Source: Fodinicurvata sp. EGI_FJ10296 (GTDB lineage: Bacteria; Pseudomonadota; Alphaproteobacteria; DSM-16000; Inquilinaceae). Taken from it: DNA of 64,000 nucleotides. The position numbers were made by a program, and so were the translations under genes. Positions 30,557 through 41,212 of the stretch are shown here, piece after piece. A model generated the notes under the pieces. It was not told the origin of the DNA and searched no databases. It saw only the letters and a program-made list of their open reading frames with translations. The stretch lies in assembly GCF_040712075.1 (NCBI RefSeq), contig NZ_JBFCVL010000005.1:1-64000 (forward strand), read 5' to 3'. The number at the start of each line of letters is the position of its first letter. Position 1 is the first letter of the stretch.

Positions 30557-31486
30557 ATGGCTCAGATTTCAGCGGCATTGGTTAAGGATTTGCGGGAAAA
30601 GACCGGCGCCGGCATGATGGATTGCAAGAAGGCGCTGAATGAAACCGATGGCGACATCGATTCCGCTGTCGACTGGCTGCGCAAAAAGGGTTTGTCGCAA
30701 GCTGCGAAAAAATCCGGCCGTACAGCCGCCGAAGGCCTGGTCGGTGTAGCCGTCGACGGACCCAGGGGCGCAGTCGTCGAAGTCAATGCCGAAACCGACT
30801 TCGTGGCTCGCAACGATAAGTTCCAGGATTTCGTATCGAATGTCGCAAAGCTCTCGATGACCAGCCAGGGTGACATCGAAGCATTGAAGACCGCGGACTA
30901 TCCGGGTACCGGCCGCAACGTTGCCGACGAACTGACAAATCTCATCGCGACCATCGGCGAAAACATGCAGTTGCGCCGATCGGCGGTTCTCGCGGTCGAA
31001 AACGGTGTCGTTGCGCCATATGTTCATTCTGCTACGGCCGAGGGATTGGGTCGCATCGGCGTCCTGGTTGCCGTAGAAAGCACGGGTCCTGCGGACAAGC
31101 TCATGGAGTTGGGCCGCTCGATCGCCATGCATGTGGCGGCCGCACGCCCCGACGCACTAAGCCGCGACGACGTCGACGCGGAAGCAGTCGAACGCGAGCG
31201 CAATGTTCTGATCGATCAGGCAAAAGCTTCCGGCAAGACGCAGGAAATTGCCGAGAAAATGGTCGTCGGGCGCATGCGCAAATACTACGAAGAGGTCGTT
31301 CTCCTTGAGCAGGTCTACGTGATCGACGGAGAGCGGACGGTCGGAAAGGCTGTTGAAGATATGGCCGCCGAACTTGGTGTGCCGGTGGCAATCACCGGTT
31401 TTGTCCGCTTCAACCTGGGTGAAGGTGTGGACACCGGCGAAAAATCGGATTTCGCTTCTGAAGTTGCGGCAACACTCGGCGGATGA
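30557..31486 (+). CDS. tsf: translation elongation factor Ts
   Basis: Guanine-nucleotide exchange factor for EF-Tu (309 residues). The N-terminal UBA-like part holds [18 protein letters not shown], and the next block includes [15 protein letters not shown], both diagnostic of EF-Ts. The two core subdomains and the C-terminal module are full length. ATG 30557 follows a GGGAACGGAA stretch. Confidence 0.97.
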   Translation: MAQISAALVKDLREKTGAGMMDCKKALNETDGDIDSAVDWLRKKGLSQAAKKSGRTAAEGLVGVAVDGPRGAVVEVNAETDFVARNDKFQDFVSNVAKLSMTSQGDIEALKTADYPGTGRNVADELTNLIATIGENMQLRRSAVLAVENGVVAPYVHSATAEGLGRIGVLVAVESTGPADKLMELGRSIAMHVAAARPDALSRDDVDAEAVERERNVLIDQAKASGKTQEIAEKMVVGRMRKYYEEVVLLEQVYVIDGERTVGKAVEDMAAELGVPVAITGFVRFNLGEGVDTGEKSDFASEVAATLGG

Positions 31487-31565
31487 TCGGCATCCATCGC
31501 TAGACCTGTCGGGTGGCCCCTATGTACTGCAACACGTTGCAAGCGGGGCCCCCGGCGAAGCCCGA

Positions 31566-31597
31566 GACGGCCGGACTGGCCGCCGTCAGTATTTTAT
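31566..31597 (+). terminator. probable terminator after tsf
   Basis: GACGGC (31566-31571) pairs with GCCGTC (31582-31587), with further GC pairing possible inside the loop. AGTATTTTAT follows. It lies 80 bases after the tsf stop and 36 bases before pyrH. If it works, pyrH needs its own promoter or read-through. Confidence 0.5.
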
Positions 31598-31632
31598 ACA
31601 TTCTATACGCTTCAGCCCGCTAAGGAATGCCC

Positions 31633-32361
31633 ATGCCGACGAACGATAAGCCCTATCGGCGCGTCCTCCTCAAGCTTTCCGGCGAAGCCCTGATGGGCAA
31701 GGAAAAGTATGGGATCGATCCTGATATAGTAACCAGAATTGCCGAAGAGGTTGCTCAGGTTCATGGCATGGGCACAGAAATCTGCCTCGTCGTCGGCGGA
31801 GGCAACATATTCAGGGGAATGTCCGGTGCCTCCCAAGGTATGGAGCGGGCAACCGCCGACTATATGGGAATGCTGGCGACGGTCATGAACGCGCTGGCGC
31901 TTCAGAACGCTTGCGAACGGGCAGGTATTCAGACTCGCGTCATGTCTGCAATCCCGATGGCAAGCGTTTGCGAGCCCTATATCCGCCGCCGCGCCGTACG
32001 TCACATGGAGAAGGGGCGCGTCGTCATTTTCGCGGCGGGAACCGGCAATCCGTTTTTCACGACGGATACGGCTGCGGCTCTTCGGGCATCGGAAATGGAA
32101 TGTTCCGCCCTGCTCAAGGCAACGCAGGTCGATGGCGTGTACAGCGCCGATCCCAAGACGGTACCCGACGCAAAGCGGTATGACCGATTGACTTTCATGG
32201 ACGTATTGTCGAACGATCTCCGCGTTATGGACCATTCCGCCATCTCTCTGGCACGTGAAAACCAGATTCCGATCGTAGTGTTCTCGATTCATGAACCGGG
32301 AGCTTTCGCGCAGGTGGTTGCGAAAAAGGGGCGTTACACAATCATCGATGAGGAGGCGTGA
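31633..32361 (+). CDS. pyrH: UMP kinase
   Basis: Phosphorylates UMP to UDP in pyrimidine synthesis; it belongs to the hexameric amino-acid-kinase fold family unique to prokaryotes (242 residues). Signatures are [22 protein letters not shown], the [16 protein letters not shown] stretch and the ending of the UMP site near [12 protein letters not shown] 31633 is preferred over ATG 31627 because it leaves six bases after AAGGA. It is followed by frr after three bases. Confidence 0.96.
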   Translation: MPTNDKPYRRVLLKLSGEALMGKEKYGIDPDIVTRIAEEVAQVHGMGTEICLVVGGGNIFRGMSGASQGMERATADYMGMLATVMNALALQNACERAGIQTRVMSAIPMASVCEPYIRRRAVRHMEKGRVVIFAAGTGNPFFTTDTAAALRASEMECSALLKATQVDGVYSADPKTVPDAKRYDRLTFMDVLSNDLRVMDHSAISLARENQIPIVVFSIHEPGAFAQVVAKKGRYTIIDEEA

Positions 32362-32364
32362 CAC

Positions 32365-32922
32365 ATGACTGAACCCGATCTGGATGGCCTGAGCAAACGA
32401 ATGGACGGCGCGGTTAAGACGCTGAAGAGCGAGTTCGGCGGATTGCGCACGGGCAGGGCATCCCCACACCTGCTGGATCCCATAACAGTCGAGGCGTACG
32501 GCCAATCGATGCCGGTCACGCAAGTCGGGACGGTTTCCGTTCCCGAGGCGCGCATGATCACGGTGACGGTCTGGGACAAATCGATGGTCAAGGCGGTGGA
32601 AAAAGCCATCCGCGACTCAGGGCTTGGATTGAACCCGCAACCGGACGGTCAACTCATTCGCATTCCGATTCCGGAACTGAATGAAGAACGACGTCAGGAA
32701 TTGTCGAGAGTCGCTGGCAAATACGCCGAACAGGCTCGGGTCGCCATTCGCAACGTCCGGCGCGACGGAATGGACCAGTTGAAAAAGCTGGAGAAAGACA
32801 GCGAAATCTCTGAGGACGATCACAAGGTATACAGTGACGAAATCCAAGCGATGACGGACACCCATATCAAGAACGTTGATGAAGTGCTCGCCCAGAAAGA
32901 AAAGGAGATCATGCAGGTTTGA
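32365..32922 (+). CDS. frr: ribosome recycling factor
   Basis: Splits post-termination ribosomes together with EF-G (185 residues, the usual length). The pattern [21 protein letters not shown], then [22 protein letters not shown] and [15 protein letters not shown], is diagnostic. It starts three bases after pyrH behind a strong GAGGAGG site that lies inside the end of pyrH. Confidence 0.98.
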   Translation: MTEPDLDGLSKRMDGAVKTLKSEFGGLRTGRASPHLLDPITVEAYGQSMPVTQVGTVSVPEARMITVTVWDKSMVKAVEKAIRDSGLGLNPQPDGQLIRIPIPELNEERRQELSRVAGKYAEQARVAIRNVRRDGMDQLKKLEKDSEISEDDHKVYSDEIQAMTDTHIKNVDEVLAQKEKEIMQV

Positions 32923-32944
32923 CCAGGGGCAGTTTCGCTAGCGC

Positions 32945-33736
32945 ATGAATCTGCCGATGGGTCCGCGACCAATGGCACCAACCGAAATATCGAAAAACAC
33001 TGATTCGATCGACTCTTTGATCGGAATAGCCCGGCACGTCGCGATCATCATGGATGGGAACGGCCGCTGGGCTCGTGCGCGCGGTCTTCCGCGGACAGCC
33101 GGGCACAAGGCCGGTGTTGATTCGGTCAAGCGTGTTATCAGATCAGCCGGCGAATTCGGTATCGACTATCTGACGCTTTTCGGCTTCTCGTCCGAGAACT
33201 GGTCTCGCCCCAAGGATGAGGTTGGCGCATTGATGTCCATGCTCCGCGCTTTTCTGCGGAGCGAGATAGCGCAGCTCCACCGGGAGAATGTTCAGATCCG
33301 ATTCATTGGCGACAGGTCGGCATTAGCGCATGACATCGTGGAACTTATCGACCGCGCAGAAAACATGACGAGCCAGAACACTTCGCTGGTGGTCATGATT
33401 GCCCTCAGCTATGGCGGCCGTCAGGAACTGGTCGCCGCCATGCGCTCGATTGCAGTCGATGTCGCTGGCGGCGTTCTCGATCCGGCGGAGATCAGCGAAG
33501 ATACGATCAATGGACGCCTGTGGACACGTGGAATTCCTGACCCGGACCTGATCATTCGAACCAGCGGCGAACAGAGGATCAGCAATTTTCTGCTTTGGCA
33601 ATCCGCCTATTCGGAGTTCATTTCACTCGATACGCTATGGCCGGATTTCTCGGCTGATGATTTCAGAAGATCGCTGCAAGCGTATAGCCAGCGTGAGCGC
33701 CGATTTGGCGACGTTACTGCGCGGAGCATCCGGTGA
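32945..33736 (+). CDS. uppS: undecaprenyl diphosphate synthase
   Basis: A cis-prenyltransferase that makes the C55 lipid carrier for peptidoglycan and other envelope polymers (263 residues). The catalytic Asp lies in HVAIIMDGNGRWARARG, followed by GHKAGV; the substrate region FGFSSENWSRP and the C-terminal RTSGEQRISNFLLWQSAYSE are clear. The first 25 residues are unconserved, so ATG 32957 or 32972 could be the true start. It overlaps cdsA in GTGA. Confidence 0.96.
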   Translation: MNLPMGPRPMAPTEISKNTDSIDSLIGIARHVAIIMDGNGRWARARGLPRTAGHKAGVDSVKRVIRSAGEFGIDYLTLFGFSSENWSRPKDEVGALMSMLRAFLRSEIAQLHRENVQIRFIGDRSALAHDIVELIDRAENMTSQNTSLVVMIALSYGGRQELVAAMRSIAVDVAGGVLDPAEISEDTINGRLWTRGIPDPDLIIRTSGEQRISNFLLWQSAYSEFISLDTLWPDFSADDFRRSLQAYSQRERRFGDVTARSIR

Positions 33737-34569
33737 CCGACCTTCCGACACGTACGCTAACCGGCATGGTCGCCGGGGCGGTGGCACTGTTCGGGATTTG
33801 GTATGGTGGTTGGGCATTCTGGCTTCTGGTCGGTCTGGTGGCGAGCGGCTCGACTCTGGAATGGGCGGCTATTGCCGGGACGACCGCGCAACGCCATATG
33901 ATTGCTGATTGGAAGACGGTCGGACTGCCCGTCGTCGGCGTTCTCGCTGCTCTAACGGCATCGGCATTCACTGGACTGTTTTGGCCAGGACTGGCGATTC
34001 TGGCGGCAACGGTCGCCTTTGTCCCGATCATCGAAGCGGCACGGAACGGTGGCAACGTCAAGAGCAGCGTCTCGCTGATCAAGGCATTCGGTCCCGGTTA
34101 CATTGGATTGGCGGGACTGACGTTGATCTGGATGCGCAACGCTGGCGATAACGGTGCCGCCAACGTTCTGCTAGTCATGGTATGTGTATCGGCGACCGAT
34201 ATCGGGGCGTATTTTGTGGGGCGGGCTGTCGGCGGCCCAAAGCTTGCGCCCGCTATCAGCCCGGCCAAGACCTGGAGTGGCCTGTGTGGCGGTGTAGTCG
34301 GTTCGATGGCCGCTGCAGCACTGGCACATCTGGTGCTGGGCGGGGCGTCGGTGGCGATATTGCTCCTCATTGCGGCGGCGCTGGCGGTCGTTTCCCAATC
34401 GGGTGATCTGCTGGAGTCATCGCTCAAACGCCGGTTCGGTGTTAAAGATAGCGGCCATGTCCTGCCGGGCCATGGCGGCGTACTGGACAGAGTGGACGGC
34501 CTGCTGGCCGCGGCCATCGTCATGGCCATGATTTTCGCGTTTTTTGGAAGCGGCATTCTGTGGCAATAG
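33733..34569 (+). CDS. cdsA: phosphatidate cytidylyltransferase
   Basis: Converts phosphatidic acid and CTP to CDP-diacylglycerol, the precursor of all main phospholipids. It is an integral membrane protein (278 residues, about eight helices). The family signature appears near the C-terminus as SSLKRRFGVKDSGHVLPGHG, followed directly by GVLDRVDG. The start GTG 33733 overlaps the uppS stop, and its own end overlaps dxr by ten bases. Confidence 0.95.
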   Translation: MTDLPTRTLTGMVAGAVALFGIWYGGWAFWLLVGLVASGSTLEWAAIAGTTAQRHMIADWKTVGLPVVGVLAALTASAFTGLFWPGLAILAATVAFVPIIEAARNGGNVKSSVSLIKAFGPGYIGLAGLTLIWMRNAGDNGAANVLLVMVCVSATDIGAYFVGRAVGGPKLAPAISPAKTWSGLCGGVVGSMAAAALAHLVLGGASVAILLLIAAALAVVSQSGDLLESSLKRRFGVKDSGHVLPGHGGVLDRVDGLLAAAIVMAMIFAFFGSGILWQ

Positions 34570-35789
34570 GAACTCCAGCTCAGGTGGCCGAACCGCCGTC
34601 GGCACTCGACGCCGGGGATGCCCCGCGCAGCGTAACAATTCTCGGCGCAACGGGGTCGGTCGGGCAGAGCACGATCGATCTGGTCGCTGCTGCGCCTGAA
34701 CGCTTTCCGGTCGTGGCATTGACGGCACAGTCGAATGTGGCGCTACTCGCGCGCGATGCTCGGCGTCTCGGTGCTGAAGTCGCCGTCATCGGCGACCCGG
34801 CGCGGTATCAGGATCTCAAAGCGGCACTCTTTGGAAGCGGCATTGCTGCGGCGGCCGGCCCCGACGCATTGACAGAGGCGGCGGCACGGCCTTCTGACTG
34901 GGTCATGTCCGCGATTGTCGGCGCCGCCGGCTTGCGTCCAACCATGGCGGCTGTCGACCGAGGCGCGCTGGTTGCGTTCGCCAACAAGGAGTGCCTGGTT
35001 TCGGCGGGCCCATTGATGATGGACCGGGTCCGCCGCTCAGGGGCGGTACTTCTTCCTGTCGACAGCGAGCACAATGCGGTCTTTCAGGTCTTCGATGACA
35101 GGCAGCGCTCTAGTATCGAACGGATCATACTGACCGCCAGTGGCGGCCCGTTCCGTCAGTCTTCGATCGATGAGATGGCAAAGGCAACGGCGGCGCAGGC
35201 GGTGGACCATCCGACCTGGAGCATGGGCGCAAAGATTTCCGTCGATAGTGCCACCATGATGAACAAGGGTCTGGAGGTCATAGAGGCCGCATATCTCTTT
35301 GATATGACGGACGACCGCATATCCGTGGTGATCCACCCGCAGTCGATTATTCACAGCCTTGTCGAATATACTGACGGGTCGATGCTGGCCCAGCTTGGAT
35401 CCCCGGATATGCGGGTTCCGATCGGCCATGTTCTGGGCTGGCCGCGGCGTCTGACGACAGCCGCGCGACGGCTCGATTTCGAGGATGTTCTCAGTCTGGA
35501 ATTCGAGCCACCGGACCTGGATCGGTTTCCAGCGCTCGCAGCATGCCGGCAGGCGTTGCGTAGCGGCGAAAGCCTGCCGACCACGCTAAATGCGGCCAAC
35601 GAGGTTGCGGTGGCAGCGTTCCTTGAGGGAAGGCTGGGGTTCCTGGATATTGTACGCGTCGTAAACGAGGTCTGCGGCACGATGCCTGTCGCGTCGCTGG
35701 AAAGTCTGGACCATGTCTATGAGCTGGACCGGGCGGCACGGGAAGAAGCGGGCCGGTGTGTCGAGCAGGCGTCGTCCTGTACAGGATAA
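34560..35789 (+). CDS. dxr: 1-deoxy-D-xylulose-5-phosphate reductoisomerase
   Basis: First committed step of the MEP isoprenoid pathway, which feeds UppS (409 residues). The NADPH loop ILGATGSVGQST lies near residues 22-33. NKECLVSAG and the metal/substrate segment PVDSEHNAVFQ follow, with later blocks around SVDSATMMNKGLEVIEA. The start is GTG 34560 inside the end of cdsA. About 20 N-terminal residues precede the Rossmann fold, somewhat longer than usual. Confidence 0.96.
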   Translation: MAIGTPAQVAEPPSALDAGDAPRSVTILGATGSVGQSTIDLVAAAPERFPVVALTAQSNVALLARDARRLGAEVAVIGDPARYQDLKAALFGSGIAAAAGPDALTEAAARPSDWVMSAIVGAAGLRPTMAAVDRGALVAFANKECLVSAGPLMMDRVRRSGAVLLPVDSEHNAVFQVFDDRQRSSIERIILTASGGPFRQSSIDEMAKATAAQAVDHPTWSMGAKISVDSATMMNKGLEVIEAAYLFDMTDDRISVVIHPQSIIHSLVEYTDGSMLAQLGSPDMRVPIGHVLGWPRRLTTAARRLDFEDVLSLEFEPPDLDRFPALAACRQALRSGESLPTTLNAANEVAVAAFLEGRLGFLDIVRVVNEVCGTMPVASLESLDHVYELDRAAREEAGRCVEQASSCTG

Positions 35790-35858
35790 CAAGCGGTGTT
35801 ACCGCCGTCGATCGGTATCGAAGACGCGGGCTTGCGTCACAATATGTGAGTTGACTGT

Positions 35859-36983
35859 ATGGGCGGTGGATTCGTGACCTATATCATCGCATTTCTGATC
35901 GTATTATCGGTTCTCGTCTTCGTGCACGAGTGGGGTCACTATTGGGTCGCCAGACGCAACGGCGTCAGGATCGAGGTGTTTTCGATCGGCTTCGGCCCAG
36001 AGTTGTTCGGATTTTATGATCGGGCTGGCACGCGCTGGAAATTCTCTGTTCTGCCCTTGGGCGGATATGTGAAAATGTTCGGTGACGCGAACGCCGCGTC
36101 GATGCCCGCGGCGGAGCAGGACGGCTCCGGGCTCTCGCCGGAAGAACAGGCCGTTTCCTTTCACCACAAACGGCTTTCTCAGCGTGCGGCCATCGTCGCC
36201 GCAGGTCCCATAGCGAATTTCATGTTCTCGGCGATTGTTCTGGCTGTCCTGTTCGCCACATCCGGCCATCCGTTCCCACCGCCGACAATCGGCAGCGTCC
36301 AGGAAGACAGTCCCGCGTCGGCAGCCGGCCTCGTGCCAGGTGACACGATCTCGGCTGTGAACGGCCTGTCTGCATCGAGATTTGCCGACGTCTCCATTGC
36401 AATTCGCGCCGCAGAGGGCGAACCGGTTCTCCTGACGATCCAGCGCGACGGCGAAACCATCGAACAGTCCGTCACGCCGGAACTCGTCACGGTGACCACG
36501 GAAGATGGCCGCGAATTTGAAATACCCCGCGTTGGGATCGTTGCCGATAGCGGACCCTACAGCTTGACCTACTCGGCGATATCGGGGGTGACCGAGACGG
36601 TATCGATTGCCGGCATGACGCTTTCAGCACTGGGAGAGATCGTCACCGGAGAGCGCGGGACCGAGGATCTCGGCGGTCCGATCCGCATTGCACAGCTTTC
36701 CGGCGACGTCGCCCAGGTCGGAGTCTCTGCGCTGCTCTGGTTTATGGCCATTCTGTCGATCAATCTCGGATTGATCAATCTGTTCCCCGTTCCGATGCTG
36801 GACGGCGGGCATCTAATGTTTTATGCGTATGAGGCGGTTCGTGGGCGCCCGCTGAGCGCTCGCGCCCAAGAATATGGTTTTCGGGTTGGCCTCGCTCTGG
36901 TATTAACGCTCATGGTGTTTGCTACCTGGAACGATTTGGTGAATCTTCAAATCTTCTCGCTGCTCAGAAATATCATTTCTTGA
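35859..36983 (+). CDS. rseP: RIP zinc metalloprotease RseP/MmpA
   Basis: A site-2-type intramembrane protease (374 residues) that cleaves membrane-anchored regulators, such as anti-sigma factors, after a first cut. The zinc motif HEWGH lies at 23-27 in the first helix. One PDZ domain lies at about 130-220, and the second metal motif is NLFPVPMLDGGHL. ATG 35859 has a weak ribosome site; GTG 35874, four bases after GGTGGA, is a real alternative. The bamA-skp-lpx genes follow, a usual envelope cluster. Confidence 0.95.
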   Translation: MGGGFVTYIIAFLIVLSVLVFVHEWGHYWVARRNGVRIEVFSIGFGPELFGFYDRAGTRWKFSVLPLGGYVKMFGDANAASMPAAEQDGSGLSPEEQAVSFHHKRLSQRAAIVAAGPIANFMFSAIVLAVLFATSGHPFPPPTIGSVQEDSPASAAGLVPGDTISAVNGLSASRFADVSIAIRAAEGEPVLLTIQRDGETIEQSVTPELVTVTTEDGREFEIPRVGIVADSGPYSLTYSAISGVTETVSIAGMTLSALGEIVTGERGTEDLGGPIRIAQLSGDVAQVGVSALLWFMAILSINLGLINLFPVPMLDGGHLMFYAYEAVRGRPLSARAQEYGFRVGLALVLTLMVFATWNDLVNLQIFSLLRNIIS

Positions 36984-37011
36984 TCGTTTATTCGAAGACT
37001 GGGAGATAGAA

Positions 37012-39336
37012 TTGACTCTCGCACTCAGGCGCTTCCTCCGTGCAGGTGCGATATTCTGCACCGTCACCTCCGCTGTTGCATTGACCAGTGGAGTGGCCGG
37101 ATATTCCAGTGCTGTGGCTCAGAATCAGACGACCGTGAACGATATTCAGGTCACCGGTACTCAGAGAGTAGACGCCAGTACAGTGCTTTCCTACCTCCCT
37201 GTCGGGGTGGGCGATCCAGTAACCCAGGTTCAACTCGATCAGGCACTTTCCGCTCTGTTTGAAACAGGACTGTTCGACGATGTCGTCATCGAACAGGATG
37301 GCGGTGTGATCCGTATCGACGTTGTCGAAAATCCGATCATCAATCGAATCGCGTTCGAAGGCAATCGCCGGATCGACAATGAAACGCTGCAAGCCGAGAT
37401 TCAATCACGGCCGCGCGTTGTTTTTACCCGAACCCGGGTTGAGAGTGACGTGCAGCGGATTCAGGACGTCTATCAAGCGAGTGGGCGATTTGCAGTCGCG
37501 GTGGAGCCGCAGATCATAGAACTCGATCAGAACCGCGTGGATCTCGTGTTTGAGATCGAGGAAGGACCGCTGACCACTATTCAGCGAATAGACTTTGTCG
37601 GGAATCGCGCTTTCAGCGATTCACGACTGCGCGATGCGATTGAATCCCGTGAATCGCGCTGGTGGCGGCTACTGACGACGAGCGACCGCTATGATCCCGA
37701 TCAGGTCTCGGTCGATGAGGAACGCCTGCGCCGCTACTATACCTCGCGCGGCTATGCCGACTTCCGTGTCAATTCGGCCATAGCCGAACTCACGCCCGAC
37801 CGAGAAGGCTTTTTCGTCACATTCTCGGTTGATGAAGGCGAACGCTATCGTTTCGGCGAAATTGATGTCGCGAGTTCGCTGCCCGATGTCGATTTCGACG
37901 CGCTGGACAATGTGCTGACAACGCGAGAAGGGCGTTGGTTTTCGTCGGAAGAGGTCGAAGAATCCATTGGTGCGCTGACCGAGGCACTTGGCGATCAGCA
38001 GTTCGCCTTTGTGGAAATCAATCCGGTAGTCATGCGCGATCGAGAGAACCGTACGATCGGTATCACCTATGAAATCGACGAAGGGCCTCGCGTCTTCGTC
38101 GAGCGGGTGAACATCACTGGCAATACCCGCACGGTCGATCGTGTGATCCGTCGCGAGGTCCGGCTGGCCGAGGGAGACCCGTTCAGTTCGTCCCGGCTGC
38201 AGGACACGGAACGACGGATCCGTAATCTGGGTTTCTTCGAGAAGGTCGAAATTTCGACACGACAGGGGTCGGCGCCGGATCAGATCATCGTCGATATCAA
38301 TGTCGAAGAGCAGCCGACGGGCGAATTGACCCTTGGCGCCGGGTTCTCGACGGCGGACGGACCACTTGGCGAGGCCAGCATTCGCGAACGCAACCTTTTG
38401 GGCCGCGGTCAGGACCTTCGCCTGGCTTTCAGCGTGTCGGGAAAGTCGCAGCAAGTCGACCTCAGCTTCACCGAACCCTATTTTCTCGGACGCGACCTTG
38501 CAGCCGGCTTCGATCTGTTCCGGACGGAGCGTGATCGCCAGGAGATCAGTTCCTACGATGAGGAGCTGACGGGATTCGGTCTGCGCCTGGGCTATCCGCT
38601 TGGTCCGCGACTTCGTCAGACAGTTCGCTACAACCTGTCGGAACAGACAATTCGAAACATCGGACCGAACGTTTCCCGGTTCATCCGGGATCAGGAAGGT
38701 ACGACTGTTACATCCCTGGTTGGTCAAAATCTGATCTACGATACCCGTGACAGTTCGGTAATGCCGACCGAGGGGTATCGGCTGACAGTTGGTACCGACT
38801 TCGCCGGCCTAGGGGGCGATATTAGATACTTCAGGGCTGTCGGTACCGGCTCCGTCTACTATCCGGTATTTGATGATGTCGTCCTCAACGTTGCCGCCGA
38901 AGCCGGTCACATCGAAGGGTTGGGGCAGGATGTGCGCGTAACCGATCGATTTTTTGTCGGCGGGCGCAATCTCCGAGGCTTCCGAACAGCGGGAATCGGT
39001 CCCAGGGATGGAGACGGCAACGCGCTGGGCGGCAAGACCTATGCGGTCGGAACGGTCGAGGCGTCGTTCCCCATTGGATTGCCGAACGAATTGGGTGTTC
39101 GAGGACGAACCTTTTCGGATGTCGGATTCCTGACCAACATTGATGAGACGAGTGACCCCAACGCAACGGGCGCGGATCGCATTTTTGAAGAAGACAGCGT
39201 CAGGTTGTCCGTCGGCGTCGGGCTTTCCTGGCAATCGCCCTTGGGTCCATTGCAGTTTGATTTCGGCTTCCCGGTTATGAAAGAAGATTTCGACCGCGAA
39301 GAAAACTTCCGGTTCAGCTTCGGCACGCGTTTCTAG
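37012..39336 (+). CDS. bamA: outer membrane assembly factor BamA
   Basis: Core of the machine that folds beta-barrel proteins into the outer membrane (774 residues). A signal peptide (about 1-40) ends near SSAVAQ. Five POTRA repeats follow to about residue 430, each with the Gly-rich GN/GT turn. The C-terminal 16-strand barrel carries the RGF motif of loop 6 (NLRGFRTAG) and ends in Phe. The start is TTG 37012, six bases after GGAG, with no nearby in-frame ATG. Confidence 0.97.
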   Translation: MTLALRRFLRAGAIFCTVTSAVALTSGVAGYSSAVAQNQTTVNDIQVTGTQRVDASTVLSYLPVGVGDPVTQVQLDQALSALFETGLFDDVVIEQDGGVIRIDVVENPIINRIAFEGNRRIDNETLQAEIQSRPRVVFTRTRVESDVQRIQDVYQASGRFAVAVEPQIIELDQNRVDLVFEIEEGPLTTIQRIDFVGNRAFSDSRLRDAIESRESRWWRLLTTSDRYDPDQVSVDEERLRRYYTSRGYADFRVNSAIAELTPDREGFFVTFSVDEGERYRFGEIDVASSLPDVDFDALDNVLTTREGRWFSSEEVEESIGALTEALGDQQFAFVEINPVVMRDRENRTIGITYEIDEGPRVFVERVNITGNTRTVDRVIRREVRLAEGDPFSSSRLQDTERRIRNLGFFEKVEISTRQGSAPDQIIVDINVEEQPTGELTLGAGFSTADGPLGEASIRERNLLGRGQDLRLAFSVSGKSQQVDLSFTEPYFLGRDLAAGFDLFRTERDRQEISSYDEELTGFGLRLGYPLGPRLRQTVRYNLSEQTIRNIGPNVSRFIRDQEGTTVTSLVGQNLIYDTRDSSVMPTEGYRLTVGTDFAGLGGDIRYFRAVGTGSVYYPVFDDVVLNVAAEAGHIEGLGQDVRVTDRFFVGGRNLRGFRTAGIGPRDGDGNALGGKTYAVGTVEASFPIGLPNELGVRGRTFSDVGFLTNIDETSDPNATGADRIFEEDSVRLSVGVGLSWQSPLGPLQFDFGFPVMKEDFDREENFRFSFGTRF

Positions 39337-39428
39337 CCGGACTATTGCGGACTGTGCGACTCTGGTTCTCGACACGATCGGGCATTTTGGCAGCCAATAG
39401 ACTATTACCGTTTCCTGGAGACTTGAAG

Positions 39429-40097
39429 ATGGCAACCCGGTTGCCGCAGAGCTTGGTGGCCGGCGCAATTGGCATCGCGATCATTGTTTCGCATCCGGTG
39501 GCCGGTCAGACGATCGATACGGCCCCCTCTGGCGGCGAGGGATCTGAGGCAGTCGACGACAGCGATATGCCCGTCCCGTCGGTTGTCGAAGAATCGGAAA
39601 TCGACCCCAGTGGTGAGCTTCCGGAAATCCGGGCAATCGTGATTGACTTCCGCGAAGTTGTAAGAGCGTCGGACGCAGCCGAAAGCGTGCGAATGCAGAT
39701 CGATTCACATAGGCAGAGCTTCCAGGCAGAGTTTGTTGAAATCGAAGACGAACTCAGGGCGCTCGAACAGGAACTGACCGAACTTCAGGGTTCACTGGAA
39801 CCCGAGGAATTCAACCGCCGCCGCCGGGCGTTCGAGCAGCGGATCGCCGAAGCACAGCGGACGGCCCAATCAAGGCGGGCCGCTCTCGATCAAGCTCTTG
39901 ACGACGGTATGCAGGAAATTCGAACAGAACTCGTGGCCATCATTCACGGCATAGCCGAAGAGAACCGGGCCAACCTCGTTCTCAACCGGGCAGAAGTCAT
40001 TTTAATGAGTGAACGACTTGACTTCAACGATGAGGCCCTTGCTCAGTTGAACGAAGAACTGCCTTTCGTCAGCGTTGCGCTGACCGAGGATCGTTAG
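39429..40097 (+). CDS. skp: OmpH/Skp-family periplasmic chaperone
   Basis: A periplasmic holding chaperone that keeps outer-membrane proteins soluble on their way to BamA (222 residues). A signal peptide runs to about residue 27 (VAGQ). An acidic Glu/Asp/Ser/Pro-rich segment (about 30-70) then precedes the OmpH domain, which opens IRAIVIDFREVVR and continues as a long charged coiled coil (about 95-185). The acidic insert is not part of the canonical Skp. Its place right after bamA supports the assignment. Confidence 0.88.
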   Translation: MATRLPQSLVAGAIGIAIIVSHPVAGQTIDTAPSGGEGSEAVDDSDMPVPSVVEESEIDPSGELPEIRAIVIDFREVVRASDAAESVRMQIDSHRQSFQAEFVEIEDELRALEQELTELQGSLEPEEFNRRRRAFEQRIAEAQRTAQSRRAALDQALDDGMQEIRTELVAIIHGIAEENRANLVLNRAEVILMSERLDFNDEALAQLNEELPFVSVALTEDR

Positions 40098-40183
40098 CGC
40101 CGTGACTGAGTCTGGGCTGCGATCCGGCGTGGGCTTGCAAATCCGTCGTCCCGAACTCAACGTTCAACAGGTCAAGGTATACG

Positions 40184-41209
40184 ATGGCCGATTCCCGTTT
40201 TTTCTCGAACTGCGGCCCCTTTTCTTTGGGACAATTGGCTGACCTGATTGACGGACGGATCATGGGGGCCGGCGATCGGGAAACTGAAATCGTGGATGCC
40301 GGGCCAATCCGAACCGTAGGCAGCGGAGCCATAACATTTGCGGATTCTGAAAAATATTTGCCGGATCTCGGGCAAAGTGGCGCCAGAGCCTGCATCGTCG
40401 CGCCTCGGCTAGAGGGTCGGCTCCCGCCTGCGATGGCCGGTCTTGTCGTCGCGGAACCCTACAAAGCCTATGCCGCCGTGGCGACGGCGTTTTACCCGGA
40501 CAAAGTCACAGCCACCAGGGTGCACGGTCGTGCGGTGATCGATGAATTTGCAATCATCGGAGACCCGGTCGACATCGGCGCCGGGGCTGTAATTGGGCGC
40601 GAAGCGGAAATCGGGTCCGGTTGCCGCATCGGGGCCAACGCTACGATCGGCGACGGTGTCCGGATTGGTGCCGGGACCACGATCGGCGCCGGCGCGTCTC
40701 TTTCGCATTGCATCATCGGTAGGGATTGCCGGATTTATCCGGGCGCCCGGATTGGTCAGGATGGGTTCGGATTTGCGATCGACCCTGAGGGACACAAGAA
40801 GATTCCGCAACTGGGACGTGTTGTCGTGGGGAATCGCGTTGAAATTGGCGCCAACACGACCGTTGACCGTGGGGCCGGTGAAGACACAATTATCGCTGAT
40901 GGCTGCTTCATTGATAACCAGGTTCAGATCGGGCACAACGTTCGGGTGGGAGAGGGTTGTGTGATAATCGCCCAAGCCGGCATCGCAGGCAGTTCCGTGG
41001 TAGAAACGGGTTCGGTCATTGCCGCCCAGGCCGGGATCGCTGGTCATCTAACTATTGGTACCGGCAGCAGGATTGGCGCCCTTTCGGGTGTCATGCGTGA
41101 TGTCCCGCCGGGATCCGACATGCTGGGCACACCGGCCATTCCGATCAGGGAATTCTGGCGTCAGCATGTGGTTCTCAGAGCCATGGCGAAGAAGAAAAAG
41201 GACGAATAG
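40184..41209 (+). CDS. lpxD: UDP-3-O-(3-hydroxyacyl)glucosamine N-acyltransferase
   Basis: Third step of lipid A synthesis, adding the N-linked hydroxyacyl chain from ACP (341 residues). The N-terminal uridine-binding domain is followed by a left-handed beta-helix of many hexapeptide repeats (about 110-300, I/V-G-x-x pattern). The catalytic His lies within the repeats near [17 protein letters not shown] basic C-terminal helix ends in KKKKDE. fabZ starts three bases after the stop. Confidence 0.96.
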   Translation: MADSRFFSNCGPFSLGQLADLIDGRIMGAGDRETEIVDAGPIRTVGSGAITFADSEKYLPDLGQSGARACIVAPRLEGRLPPAMAGLVVAEPYKAYAAVATAFYPDKVTATRVHGRAVIDEFAIIGDPVDIGAGAVIGREAEIGSGCRIGANATIGDGVRIGAGTTIGAGASLSHCIIGRDCRIYPGARIGQDGFGFAIDPEGHKKIPQLGRVVVGNRVEIGANTTVDRGAGEDTIIADGCFIDNQVQIGHNVRVGEGCVIIAQAGIAGSSVVETGSVIAAQAGIAGHLTIGTGSRIGALSGVMRDVPPGSDMLGTPAIPIREFWRQHVVLRAMAKKKKDE

Positions 41210-41212
41210 GGC

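Noticed and set aside
37669-38727. A 352-residue minus-strand frame inside bamA
   Set aside because: It is a shadow frame opposite the POTRA and barrel coding sequence.
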